A model generated the notes under the pieces. The model was given only the letters and a program-made list of their open reading frames with translations. It did no database searches and was not told the DNA's origin. Shown in pieces: positions 42,603-53,026 of a DNA stretch of 64,000 nucleotides. The position numbers and the translations under genes are program-made. The DNA lies in contig JAPDRO010000001.1 in assembly GCA_030247885.1 (NCBI GenBank), forward strand, positions 2,232,001-2,296,000, written 5' to 3'. Within the stretch, counting starts at the first letter, position 1. Each line of letters starts with the position of its first letter. The stretch is from Taxawa tesnikishii (nom. ined.). Lineage: Eukaryota; Ascomycota; Dothideomycetes; Dothideales.

Positions 42603-44288
42603 TTCCTCCGTGTTGGAGTTCTACAGCTGCTCTCAATCCCAACTACCTCGGCACCAGCCGTACGAGGTAGGGCCAAGAAGTTTCTATCATCGCCAAGCGT
42701 CCTAGATGAGTTTCAACTGTGTACATGGTTGGCTTGACCATGCCGATGGTATGTGGTTCGAGTGGTGGAGGCATGTCTAGATGAGATAGAGGTGGACAGT
42801 CGAAGGAGCCATGCATGCCAAGCCTTTGGCTTGCCTACTTGGTGTGGTGCTTCTCCGTCCAAGTGCGAAACGGAGGATGCGCCAGGTGAGTTGTTGTCAG
42901 CAGACTCTATGCTTGCATGTTCGAAGCTCCATTTGTACATAGACTTCGATCATGGGGCGCGGTAGAGCTTTGCTATCCGAACCATTGGTACAGCGAGCGC
43001 ATGGATTAGGGCAAACATACCTGCCTTTCCGAGTAAGTCGTGTTGTTTGATACGGCGTTGACCGGTCACTTGGCAATCTGAAAGTTACAGCGGAAGCAGA
43101 CCAGGTTCCCTTGCCATTTTGACTCCTACCTGCGCCCTGGTGGAGTGGAAGGATGTGTTTGTAGTACGTGGGGAATACCGGTTCCGCAGTTGGAGACGGT
43201 CTTGACCCCGGTCGTGATAGTGTCCATTATGCAGGCATGTCGAAGAAGGTATCCAGGCCAGGGTCGGCTGCAAGCATTCTGGAGGCACACAATGAAGGCT
43301 AGGTTATAGAACAAAGCCTTTAACCTCGGTAGATTCCTATGTGGAGTGTTCTTGTCTTTACTGCAATGCAGCTTCGTTTCAATTCAAGCATTCTGGGCTG
43401 TTTCACCGTCAGCATGCGCCGGCGTGATCAGAAAATAGTGAGATCTTGGATGCGGATATCTTCCAATCTGCAGTCAGTCGCAGCATATGGCGCACCTGCA
43501 GCGGAGCGGGTGCGGAGACGCCAAGTGATGTTAATCTCGGTGTGCTTGGCTACGCATTGGCGTCCTTCAATGACAGCTGCAGCCCCGTCTCTGACAGGCT
43601 TACCTTTTGTAACCCATCACTTCATGGCCACATACCGAGGCATTTGAACTGTAGGACCCATCCGTTCCATCGATACTGCATGAGTGGCCCTCAGTCGGCG
43701 TTTCGAATCCTGTAAGCGGGGCCAGTAGCTCTAAGGTTGAGTCTATAACGTTCGAGGCTGCGTGTTACGCGCAAGCCTCGAAGACAAAGTAGAAGCGGTG
43801 TTGTAGTTGCTTCTGCTGGTGTTGGTTCGTCCTACAGCTCCACAACCACAACCATCGATTCCGCAGCTTGACAGAAACAACGCTCATGCACCAGCGTCTG
43901 AAATCACGAGGACGCAGAAGTCTGTTCGCCAAAGTCTGGTGCTATTACACGGTCCCAGTCATCGATGGTGGCACTGTAGACGCGTTTGAATCCCCTTTCA
44001 GAAGGTAGAATCCAGGGGTTCAAGAGGCCTGAGAGAATAGGTAGCTTCGTCTGTGAGAGGCCTGAAAGTGGTTCGCGTCTCGAACAAGTCTGGGGAAGAG
44101 CATCCGCATCGCCTTTTAGCATGTTTGGGAGTAAAAGGTTAGAGGTAGTAGAGGCCAGAAGGTGTGGGATGTAGTGGAAGCAGCCGCCAAGCGAGCCAAT
44201 CAGAAGTGAGTACACGCCAAACAGGCGCGTAACAAACACGGCCCTGTGTTGATGTGCAATCTTGCAGAAAGATCAGTTCACAGAGAAG
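42603..44288. other. 1.7-kb gap without a recognisable gene
   Basis: The longest empty stretch of the window. Frames reach about 100 codons but overlap on both strands, lack domains and do not extend by splicing. It may hold cutinase control sequence, a non-coding RNA or relics; I can support none of these. Confidence 0.5.
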
Positions 44289-44678
44289 ATGTCGCGCGTC
44301 GGGGGCAGTGCAAACGGAACGCAGCAGGAGCCGTCGTACTTCGAGCAGCAACGCGAGACTTTGCTGCAAGATATCTTTGTCGTACGTTTGCCGCGTGGAC
44401 CTAGATGTCTCGTCTTAACGACCAGTACAGAACATGGAGCATGTCCTCCAAAACATTAACAAGCTGAACCGGAGTCTCGAGGGTGTTATAGCCGTGAGCG
44501 CAGTTCTCTGGCTCTTCATGTTCAGCGGCTGATGAGTAGGCAGGTTGGCAACGAATTCAGCCAGGTCGAAGGTCTCTGGTCTCAATTTGAGAATGTCATG
44601 GCTAAAGGCAGCGATGGCAACAAAGACGATGCTGCGGAGACGGGTGTTTCTGAGAGAGACAGCGAGAGCGGTCAATAA
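44289..44678 (+). CDS. DAD1: DASH/Dam1 complex subunit Dad1
   Basis: 96 aa in three exons (44289-44381, 44431-44493, 44544-44678). The start MSRVGGSANGTQQEPSYFEQ leads into QQRETLLQDIFV, then NMEHVLQNINKLNRSLEGVI and VGNEFSQVEGLWSQFENVMA, the family signature. Dad1 is part of the ring-forming DASH complex that couples kinetochores to microtubules in mitosis. The acidic, Ser/Lys tail is variable. It is too short and intron-split to stand out as a reading frame, but every junction is in frame. The gene is intact. Confidence 0.92.
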
Positions 44679-45023
44679 ATCACAGCTGACGACCTATGCA
44701 ACTACAAGACGGCGAAACGCAGCCGCTGCACTTGGTGATACCCAAGACAATTCAGTTGTGAAAAGATCAAAATTCAATTCATCGCAGCCGTCATCATCTA
44801 GCTGCCAGAGCTGTCTCTCGTCCATGGTCCCTACGTTTCGCCATCGCGAACTCATTAACGCCGGAATATATGCACATCAAGCCCGACCCAGGAGAAGATA
44901 ATCTCGCATTCCTCTAATCCACCGACGAAGCGATCCAATGTGCCGAAAGAAGGTCGGCATGGCCTCGATCTCGTCTGCTGCACCAAACAACATGTCAATG
45001 AACGTCCCAAACTTTTGTCATGA
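44679..45023. other. Intergenic, convergent 3' ends of DAD1 and RHO4
   Basis: No gene or structured RNA was recognised; it presumably holds two 3' UTRs. Confidence 0.55.
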
Positions 45024-45970
45024 TTACAAGATCTTGCAACTACTCTTCTTCTTTTTCTTCGGCACTGGCGCCGTGGATGCGGGTGCGCGGGCACCGCTGG
45101 GGCCTGGTTTGGACGGTGATTGGGAAGAGTAGGTCACTCCCTCACTCTCGGCGACGACTGTGTTGATTGCAGTCTCGAAGATCTCGTGGACACCGGTCAT
45201 CTCTTTGCTGCTGCACTCCATGTAGTGTGCACCCATTTTCTTCGCGACAGCTTGGCCTTGTGCCGTCGTGACCGGCGTCAACCCTTGTGTCTTGAGAAGG
45301 TCGATACATACGCGCTTGTTGCGGAGGTCAGATTTGAGGCCAAGAAGGATGATGGGTGTTGTTGGGCAGAAATGGAGGACTTCTGGGTACCACTAGCGGC
45401 GTGTTAGAAACGTGTTTGGTAAAGGTGTATTGGCAGTTGTGTCCTACCTTATCCATCACATTCTCCAGCGAGTTCGGGCAGTCGATAGCAAAACAGACGA
45501 AGAGTAAGTCGGTTTCCGGATAGGACAATGGCCGCAGGCGATCGTATTCCTCTTGCCCGGCAGTGTCCCAGAGAGCGAGCTCAACCGTCTTCCCTGAAGG
45601 TTTGTGCTCGGTGTGTGTAATGTAGTTCTCGAAGACGGTAGGGACATATTTCTGGAAAACCGTTAGCACGAGCTTAGCCTTCATCAGGAGTGTCGCATGC
45701 CTCTGGAAATACACCTTGGCTGTAGCTGATCAGGAGACATGTCTTCCCGCAGCCTCCATCTCCCACCACGACGAACTTCTTCGAGTACGCTGGTGGCTCC
45801 GTGATGGCAGTGTTTGCTGAGTCGCGCCCGGTTGATGACGTGACGGAGCTCACTGTGCCATTGCTCCTCCGCTCACTGTCCCTTCTGTTGGGTTTTCTAT
45901 ATGAAGACACGGAGACGGAAGACTTGTGTCGGAGGTGGTCGTAGTTCGGTGTCGCCTGGACAGCAGCCAT
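45024..45970 (-). CDS. RHO4: Rho-family GTPase Rho4
   Basis: 280 aa; exons 45970-45701, 45651-45448 and 45392-45024. A Ser/Arg-rich N-terminal extension of about 70 residues, typical of Rho4, precedes the G1 loop [33 protein letters not shown] is the Rho effector/switch I region, [20 protein letters not shown] switch II, and [10 protein letters not shown] and ECSSKE the base-recognition motifs. The basic tail [12 protein letters not shown] ends in a CaaX box with Leu (geranylgeranylation). Rho4 acts in septation and actin organisation at the membrane. The first intron (45652-45700) starts with GC, not GT, and contains a CTAAC branch site; [17 protein letters not shown] is restored only by that junction. 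The gene is intact. Confidence 0.95.
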
Positions 45971-46633
45971 GGTGTGAGGAATGAGAGGTCGAGGTGCTGC
46001 GCTCTGGGGAATTGCACGTTCACACGCCAATGAGAAAGCTGCGTGCGAGTTGGAGAGACGGTCTGCAATAATATGTGGTATGGAATGCAATTGGGAAAAC
46101 GAGTGTCTGAGAGAAGAAGGCGGCCAGGGCGTTGGGCCTTGATCAATAAAATGACGCGCATCAACCAAAGCTGATGGTTCACTGGGCAACCCACAGCTTT
46201 GCCAGGGATTCGGGCCAAGCCAGCCAACATTGAGCGACGTGCAGCGCAAATCCCTGCTGCAGCTTGACGCCAACAATAAACCGAAAGACGCTTCCGCGTG
46301 ACTGAACGACCTCGTTCATTGCGACCGCTCCATCCAGCTTCGGATAGACACATCTCCGCCGACATCTTGCCCCTTGCCCCTTGCCCCTTGCCCCGGAGGA
46401 GTTGCAGGCTTCCTTACCAACGCCATCCCGCAGCTCCAGCGGCATGGCCGGATAGGACATACAAACGGTGATCCGTTAGGAAAGTCAGTCTTTCCGCTCG
46501 TTGACCGTGCTATATATGGGGCGATAACTACCTATCTACATTAGTGCTGGAAGCCCGCACACTGTATAAAAGTTAAGCTTAGGCGGCGGAGCTAGTCTGC
46601 ACATGTTGTGTACATATACCGCCGCACCACATA
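45971..46633. promoter_or_regulatory. Divergent region between RHO4 and the LCB3-type gene
   Basis: 663 bp between two start codons, with four tandem TTGCCCC heptamers at 46367-46394. It serves as promoter for both genes; no coding region is supported. Confidence 0.5.
46367..46394. repeat. (TTGCCCC)4 tandem heptamer
   Basis: Four exact copies in the divergent RHO4/LCB3 promoter region. It may be length-variable, and C4 runs of this kind are where this assembly loses bases. Confidence 0.9.
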
Positions 46634-48495
46634 ATGTCCAACGTGCCTGTTCGCGTTCCGCCCGGCGGGCCCGCTGCAAAGGCTCAAGCACTGGCAGAGG
46701 AACTGCCGGATGCAGGCCTTGGGAGTCTTGATCACTGTAGGTGTCTGGTTGCTTGAAGTCTGTGTTATCTCTTGTGCTGATACTGTCATGTGAAGACTCT
46801 CGTAGACTCCCCAAGTGGCGGCATGCTCTCCGACAAAACCTGCTGCCCATTGTGCGATGGGAGACGCCATATCTCGCCAGAGTGCAAGAGATTTGCCGTA
46901 CTGCTTTTCTTGACCAGTATTTCGCAATGACTGCGAATCTTGGCACGCATACCTTCTTCATGACCGCGTTACCTATATGCTTCTGGTGCGGCTATACCGA
47001 GAACGCACGAGCGTAGGTGGTGACTTCGGATCGTGCTCAAGTCAGTCTTGCTGATTGTGTCTAGTCTGGTACATATGCTGGCATTGGGAGTTTTCTGGAG
47101 CGGTTGGGTGAAAGATTTACTATGCCTTCCGCGGCCGCTATCTCCACCATTGAAGCGTATCACCATGTCTCACTGGGCTGCTCTCGAATACGGCTTTCCA
47201 TCGACACACTCCACCAATGCCGTCTCTGTTGCGGCATACTTCCTTTACCATCTGCACACAAGGAATATAAACTTTCCAGATAGCCTGCAGACAGTCGCTC
47301 TGTCCGTTGGGTACGTGTACGCCGTATCTATCGTCCTTGGTCGTCTCTACTGCGGAATGCATGGATTCTTTGATGTTGTCATTGGGAGCGCGCTCGGGGG
47401 CTACTAGCAGCCCTGCAGTTAGCCTATCAATCCTCCTGGGATGCTTGGATGGTCGGAGGCTCTTGGGTTCATCCTGCTATTACAACACTGGTAATACTTC
47501 TAGCAGTCCGCTTTCATCCGGAGCCCGCCGACAATTGTCCTTGCTTCGATGACAGTGTCGCATTCGCCGGGGTGCTCATTGGCGTGGAGGTGGGCAATTG
47601 GCATTTTGCCAGGACGGACTTCTCGCTCCAGTCACCGGTCCCAGCGACGGTGCCCTTCGAGCTGGAACGTCTAGGTTGGCCAGTCACTATCCTACGCATT
47701 TTTGGTGGCGTCGTAATTGTGTTTCTCTGGCGAGCGACAATGAAGCCCATACTGCTCAGCTACCTGCCTCCGGTTTTTCGTCTGGTCGAGCGTCTTGGCT
47801 TGAGTCTGCCTAGACGCTTCTTCACACGAGCAAGGTATGTGGGCGGCAGACGTTGCACAAACGTTCAGTACTAACATTTCTCTAGCCAGTACAAGCGTGT
47901 GCCGCCACTGAGGAAAGATGACAATGTCATACCGTCCGCTCAGGATATCCCAGGCATGATATCCTCTTCGCTTCGCAATCGGAGACGAGCAGTTTCTGTC
48001 GGACCACTGTCAGAAGCAGATGCTCGAGAGTTCATCGCATACCGAGAACAAAAACGGCGGGATAGCCGCTCTTCGACCGATACAAGTCGTCCACGCCCAG
48101 GCGATCTTTCCTCCCCACTCCAGAACCCAACGAGTGAGCGTCCGAAGACGAATGGAGAACCTCTTCCTCCTTTTGCACCAGAGGGCAGTCTTGCAGACTT
48201 GCCGCCGAAGAACGCTGCTAACCCTTCACCTCCGGCCACAGACGAAGAAAGCGCTACCATTGAAGATGAAGAGGAGAATCGAGACCGGGAGATGTTCATG
48301 GCCCTTGAGAAGCCGCGAGTGAGGTACGACGTTGAGGTAGTCACGAAACTAGTGGTATATGCTGGTAAGTCACGCATCAACAAAATTCCGTACACTGCGT
48401 CTCACGTACCGCTAGGGATCGGGTGGCTGGCCGTAGAAGGCAACCCAATCCTCTTTGAGATTTCCGGGTTAGGGATGGGCAAAGGAGCCAAGTGA
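46634..48495 (+). CDS. LCB3: Sphingoid-base-1-phosphate phosphatase (LCB3/YSR3 type), one-base frameshift
   Basis: 549 aa with one base restored; exons 46634-46736, 46796-47012, 47065-47834, 47886-48364 and 48416-48495. It is an ER-membrane PAP2-family enzyme that dephosphorylates long-chain-base phosphates in sphingolipid turnover. The three lipid-phosphatase motifs are KDLLCLPRPLSPPL (KxxxxxxRP), EYGFPSTHSTNAVS (PSGH-like) and SIVLGRLYCGMHGFFDVVIG (SRxxxxxHxxxD). Several TM helices follow in the second half, ending with a Ser/Pro-rich soluble tail. The break is in the G run at 47396-47400: one more G reads GSALGGLLAALQLAYQSSWD instead of a stop, keeping all later TMs in frame. Without it the protein would end right after the catalytic core. 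Confidence 0.9.
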
Positions 48496-48966
48496 GGGAC
48501 GGTAATGATAATGGTGAGAGGTGAGGGCTCTATGGATCTCAAAAGTGATGAACTACTTACGGCCTGTGATGTCTGAATGGGCAGTGTATAGGAGATAATC
48601 GGCCGCATGTGTGTGAGGAGAAGACATTCTCTTGCCAATAGTAAAGTCTATGACCAGAGAGTTGTGGAGAATACCGAGACGCAGTGAATCGAGGGCAGGA
48701 AGAAACGCTGTTGTATCCCATGCACAGCAGTCCCGTAGAGATAGAAGAACACCCTTCAGAATGAGATACATATGAGATGCTTCACATGGGAAGAGCGGAC
48801 AAGAATCAGTGTCCACCCTCTATACATAACTGCACACGCGGGGACAGTTGTACGATGCAGAATACATTCTCTGGGTTGACACAGGCCATCGAGATACCAC
48901 CACCGCAGCAGGCAGGAAGAACAGATCCATCTCCCATGTCTCTCCAATGGTGCGAGGACACCAGTC
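48496..48966. other. Intergenic, convergent 3' ends
   Basis: Between the LCB3-type and VPS11 stops. No gene is recognised. Confidence 0.55.
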
Positions 48967-51900
48967 TTATTCAGTCGCTGTCCCGATCCCCATCACCCCA
49001 CGACCAAACCACTCGCTCACTGTGCCAAACCTGTCACTGCTCCTCGACAGCGCATCCAAGAACAGCTCATGCCTTTCAGCACTCTCCTCTTGGGCTCTCT
49101 TTATCGCCTTGATCGTCGCATTCTGGCTCGCGCAAATCGGGCACTCGACATCCTCGTTGTCTTCGTCACCGGGGTTGACGTTCAAGCAGCGTTCGTGGAA
49201 GCTGTGCTTGCACATGAAGTGCACAGTAGGCAGATCCAGCGGAGTGCCACATGCTGAACACCTGGTGGCCGAGAAGGAGGCTGGATTTGTGTTGAGGTCG
49301 GTGATTTCCTGCGCCTTGGCAGCGGTGTCGGTACGGTAGGAGGCGATCAGGCGCCTGTTTGATGCGATCTCGGAGCGCTCGCGTTCCACAGTCTTGGCCA
49401 AGTAGCCTTTCACAAGTCCCATGGTGGCTACGGGGCTGAGACTCAGTGTTTGAATGACTTGGAGGGGCGCCATCAATCCGTCGTCATCGATGCGCTTGAG
49501 GACGGCTTCGATCTCCGATCCGGCCTCTTGAAGCACCTGCTCGGATGAGGTGAAGTAGGCCAGGGCGGCAGGGTAGAGTTGCGGTTCCTCGGGCCCGTAC
49601 TTGCGCAATGCTTTGATGGCTCCAGCGGTGTCGTGGGCCGCGGTGTATGAGCGGAAGATGTCGAAATAGAGGCCTCGTTGCTCACGTACGAGTGTAGTCC
49701 CATCGCGAAAGTCGGATAGATGCGAAAGCAGGAGGATGTTTGACGTGCCCATAGGAACGTTGTGTTCCTCGATGAGCTTTTTGGCTTTCGACTCCCAATC
49801 CTTTTTCTCCTCTCCAGACTTCTGACCCGCGATCTGAAGGTACATCTCGAAGAGCGTAGTGTAAAGATCGGATTTTTGTTCGTCCTTTACACCGCTGCTC
49901 TTGATACACGCTTCCAAGAATACAATAAACTGGTCTGGGTGATCCACGAAAGCCGAGAAGGCCTCTCTGGGTTTGGGTACCTCATATGCAACGTAGTCGT
50001 CTGCAGTAGTGCTTTCGATAACCTGCTGGCTGAGTGTGGTTTTCTGTCCGTCTGGTCCTGGTGACCGAACCACGTCCGTGCTCATGTACGGTAAAGGAAG
50101 TAACGCGGCGAGATTTTGCACTGCAGAGGATGCCATACTGCCAATACCACCTTGTGGTATCGGAGTTTCCTGAACAACGACTGCGTCTTTCTTTGGTCGA
50201 AATTCGCCGGTGAAATAGTCTATGAGTAGCTGTGTAGTGTCTTCAGGAGAGTGTTCCAGGAGGACTGTGCCGTACTTCATGACGTTGTCGTATGCCTGGC
50301 AATGTCAGCAAAGAGATCGTGAAAGAATGCCAGAAGACCTACGGGCGTTGGCTGTAGCCGCCAGATGTACGCCAAGGCTTCGGCGTATCTTTTCAGATCC
50401 TCAATCAGAATGTCCACAACCAGGCCATGCTCGTCGTGCTTGCGAGCAAGATACGCGGCCTGGTCTGAGTAACCGCCCTGACGACACATGAGGATTGCAG
50501 TATCGAGGTCGAATTTCAGATCTCCTGGTGACTTGATGAAACCTTCTAGTTTCTCAACATCCTTGAGCTTGGCGTAGCAGTTCAACAGCAATGTGGTGTG
50601 ATCGGAAGTCGCCTTGTGGTGGTCGTGCAACTCCTCAAGATACTCGATAAGGTTACGTATCCGTTGGTTATCAAGAAACTGGATTAGTTAGCCAATGGAA
50701 ACTGCATACACTCGTATCACAAACCTTGCGGATGATCTGTGATGGCTCAGTGTTGTCGATTGCGCGCAGATACTGTTGCATTGCTGTGTCATAGTCGCCC
50801 TTTAGGTACAAGTAATCACCATACCGACGGAATATGATATTCTGCTGCGCAACGTCCACCTTTTCCTTCTGTGCTAGATTGATAGCAAGCACATAGTCGT
50901 CTCGCTGATACAGTATCTCGAGCTTCTGCTGAAACGTTTTCTCATGATATCGGAAAAGCTAGCAAGTCAGTGATCTACCTAAACGAACATGCCCGTATGA
51001 GACGTACTTTGCCTTCCATTGTGAGAATGAAGATGTCTCCCCATACAACAAACAATGCGTTCACTTGCGTCGAAAGAGCTTCCGAGTGTGCAATGAGTTT
51101 CAGATCCGAGTTTAGGATGGTGAAGCTCGTGGTCCGGAAAAGATCATCCGCTTGTGTGGTACCAAACGACCTCAGAGGAGCAGATCGGGATAGGGCATTG
51201 TTCTGGGGCGGCGAGACCAGCATGATGTAGTCTTTGTACATCCCGACGGTCTTCTTTGCGCTTTCGTACGCATATGAGGCTATCCTACCTCGTGGGCCGT
51301 ATGTGTAGACTGCATCGTCTCTGGCGACGATGATATCATTGGAGTGCAGGTCGAGAGTCATGCAGCCAACGGCGCAGCCATGCTCGTCCAGAGTACGCGC
51401 AGGTTGCCCCTGCCCTTTGCCGGATATTATCAGCGTAGAAATACGCCCAGTTGTCGCAATGTATAACGTGGTAACATTCCCTCCCTGAACTCAAGGCCAG
51501 TGATCGGCTCTTCGGTCTCGTGGACTGTCCTCTGTTTCGTGCCGCGATCGTGTATGAAGTCTCCTCGGATAACAGTCACTGCTCCGTTCGCAAATCCGAC
51601 TGCCACTTGGGAGAGGTCGCGCAGGACCGCAAATGCGGATACCGGGAACTGTTTCCTGCCATTCTGCACCGTCACCGTGCACAGACATAGCGGTATGCCG
51701 CTCTTTTTATCTGGTTTGTCGAGTGCCCAGACTTTCAGCACAGGTTCGCTGGATAGGTCCTCCCCAATAGTTACAAGTAAGGATGTCCCGGGTATCTGTC
51801 GGATGTTCGTGATGCCGCTGCCGTCATGCGCCTTGAAGGACTGCACCGGCTTGAACGTCTGATCCAACAGACGTAGTGTTCCGTCCGGCGCGCCGACGAA

Positions 51901-52127
51901 AAAGTTGTCCGAACCTGAAGCTACACAGCTTACACTGCCTTGCTGGCATCTGTCAACGAATTGGATAAGCGGGTAACATAGCTCGAGCGTACCTCTAGGA
52001 AGGAGCTGGAGCCATCGGGTAGCTGGATGGGAGAGACATCGAAGAACCGGAGAGATTTCCACTGCTGCTGTTAGTACAAGCGATGCGCATACGATACACC
52101 AGGACACAATACCGATGTCAAGGCCAT
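48967..52127 (-). CDS. VPS11: Vacuolar sorting protein Vps11 (HOPS/CORVET core), one-base frameshift
   Basis: 972 aa with one base restored, in six exons: 52127-52113, 52061-51993, 51942-51008, 50958-50725, 50678-50343 and 50295-48967. The first exon encodes only MALTS. An N-terminal beta-propeller follows (SCVASGSDNFFVGAPDGTLR, ISTLIISGKGQGQPARTLDE), then an alpha-solenoid with clathrin-repeat-like helices (DDYVLAINLAQKEKVDVAQQ, YGDYLYLKGDYDTAMQQYLR). The C-terminal RING-H2 runs RCSACGTPLD, FMCKHSFHERCLN and VECPICASQNATI. It tethers membranes for fusion at the vacuole and late endosome. The break lies in the AA pair at 51477-51478 (TT on the plus strand): one more A reads LEFREGNVTTLYIATTGR. 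All six splice junctions are otherwise in frame. Confidence 0.93.
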
Positions 52128-53026
52128 TGTATCAAGCCATCCGGAGCGGGCGTGTTGTTTTGGAGATGGATAGCTACAACGCCGTGACGTCGGTACAGGA
52201 CCACGGATTTTCCCGCTCAGCCTCTCTACGTGCCAGGTGCACTGGCCTATCTAACAAGCTTCCGCCCCTACTGTATTCTGCATAGCACTCACTTCTCCGC
52301 TTCCACATGTATGACGACGCGAAGGCCGAGGCAGCCTCGCTGGAAGCTTGAAAGTGACATGGAACGGCTTCCTCTCCGGCCGGCTACCTGGATCCTCCAC
52401 GATACTGCCGGAAAACATCATTTCACGAGACCTGAGCCTGGTTGTCAGGTTGTCACTGCTCGCTGACCTACCAAACATGCGTCTGCTGGTAATGACAGAA
52501 CTGTAGTATGACAGAGGTCAAGCACGCTGGCGCCTTCCGGCCGTCAAAACAGTATCGAGCCCGCTCAATGCCGCTTTGGTTCGTGGCACGGTACATGAGC
52601 CGGACACGTACCATAGACCGCGGTTTCGCCATGGGGTTGTTTGATTCGTAGGGTTGAAGCACCTCATGCTTGGCATTCACCCAAAGTGAAGCCGAAAGTT
52701 TTGTGGGGGCTCTACCATCCCCGCATATATCACACGAGTTGCCCCGAAGGGAGTTGAACGGAAAAATACAATGACGATCGTGTTGATCCCCTGCTGCAAG
52801 GTACATGTACGTGCAAGAGACCCTCGCCCTGCATGTCCGGTGGGGAGGAGAGCTCTCTGTTGTCATGCATCAATCACCTTGGCGACCCGTAGCTTGTCCT
52901 TGATTGCATGCAGACGGGCCGGACAATGGAGAGGGGTTGTTTCATGTACATGCGCGCGAGGTATAAGAGGCGATATTCCACCACCCGGTATGCGTCCCTT
53001 TCAGTGCCAGACGTGACACGGAAACC
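52128..53026. other. Intergenic: divergent promoters of VPS11 and the GH51 gene
   Basis: About 900 bp. The last 200 bp are the GH51 promoter, with GTGGGG at about 52840 (a possible CreA site) and the TATA box listed separately. No gene was recognised. Confidence 0.5.
52962..52967 (+). promoter_or_regulatory. TATA box of the arabinofuranosidase gene
   Basis: TATAAG lies 65 bp upstream of the GH51 ATG in a good core-promoter position, as expected for an inducible secreted enzyme. Confidence 0.55.

Noticed and set aside
43690-43725. A tRNA T-loop-like string tttcgaatcc.
   Set aside because: No D-arm or acceptor pairing upstream; chance match.
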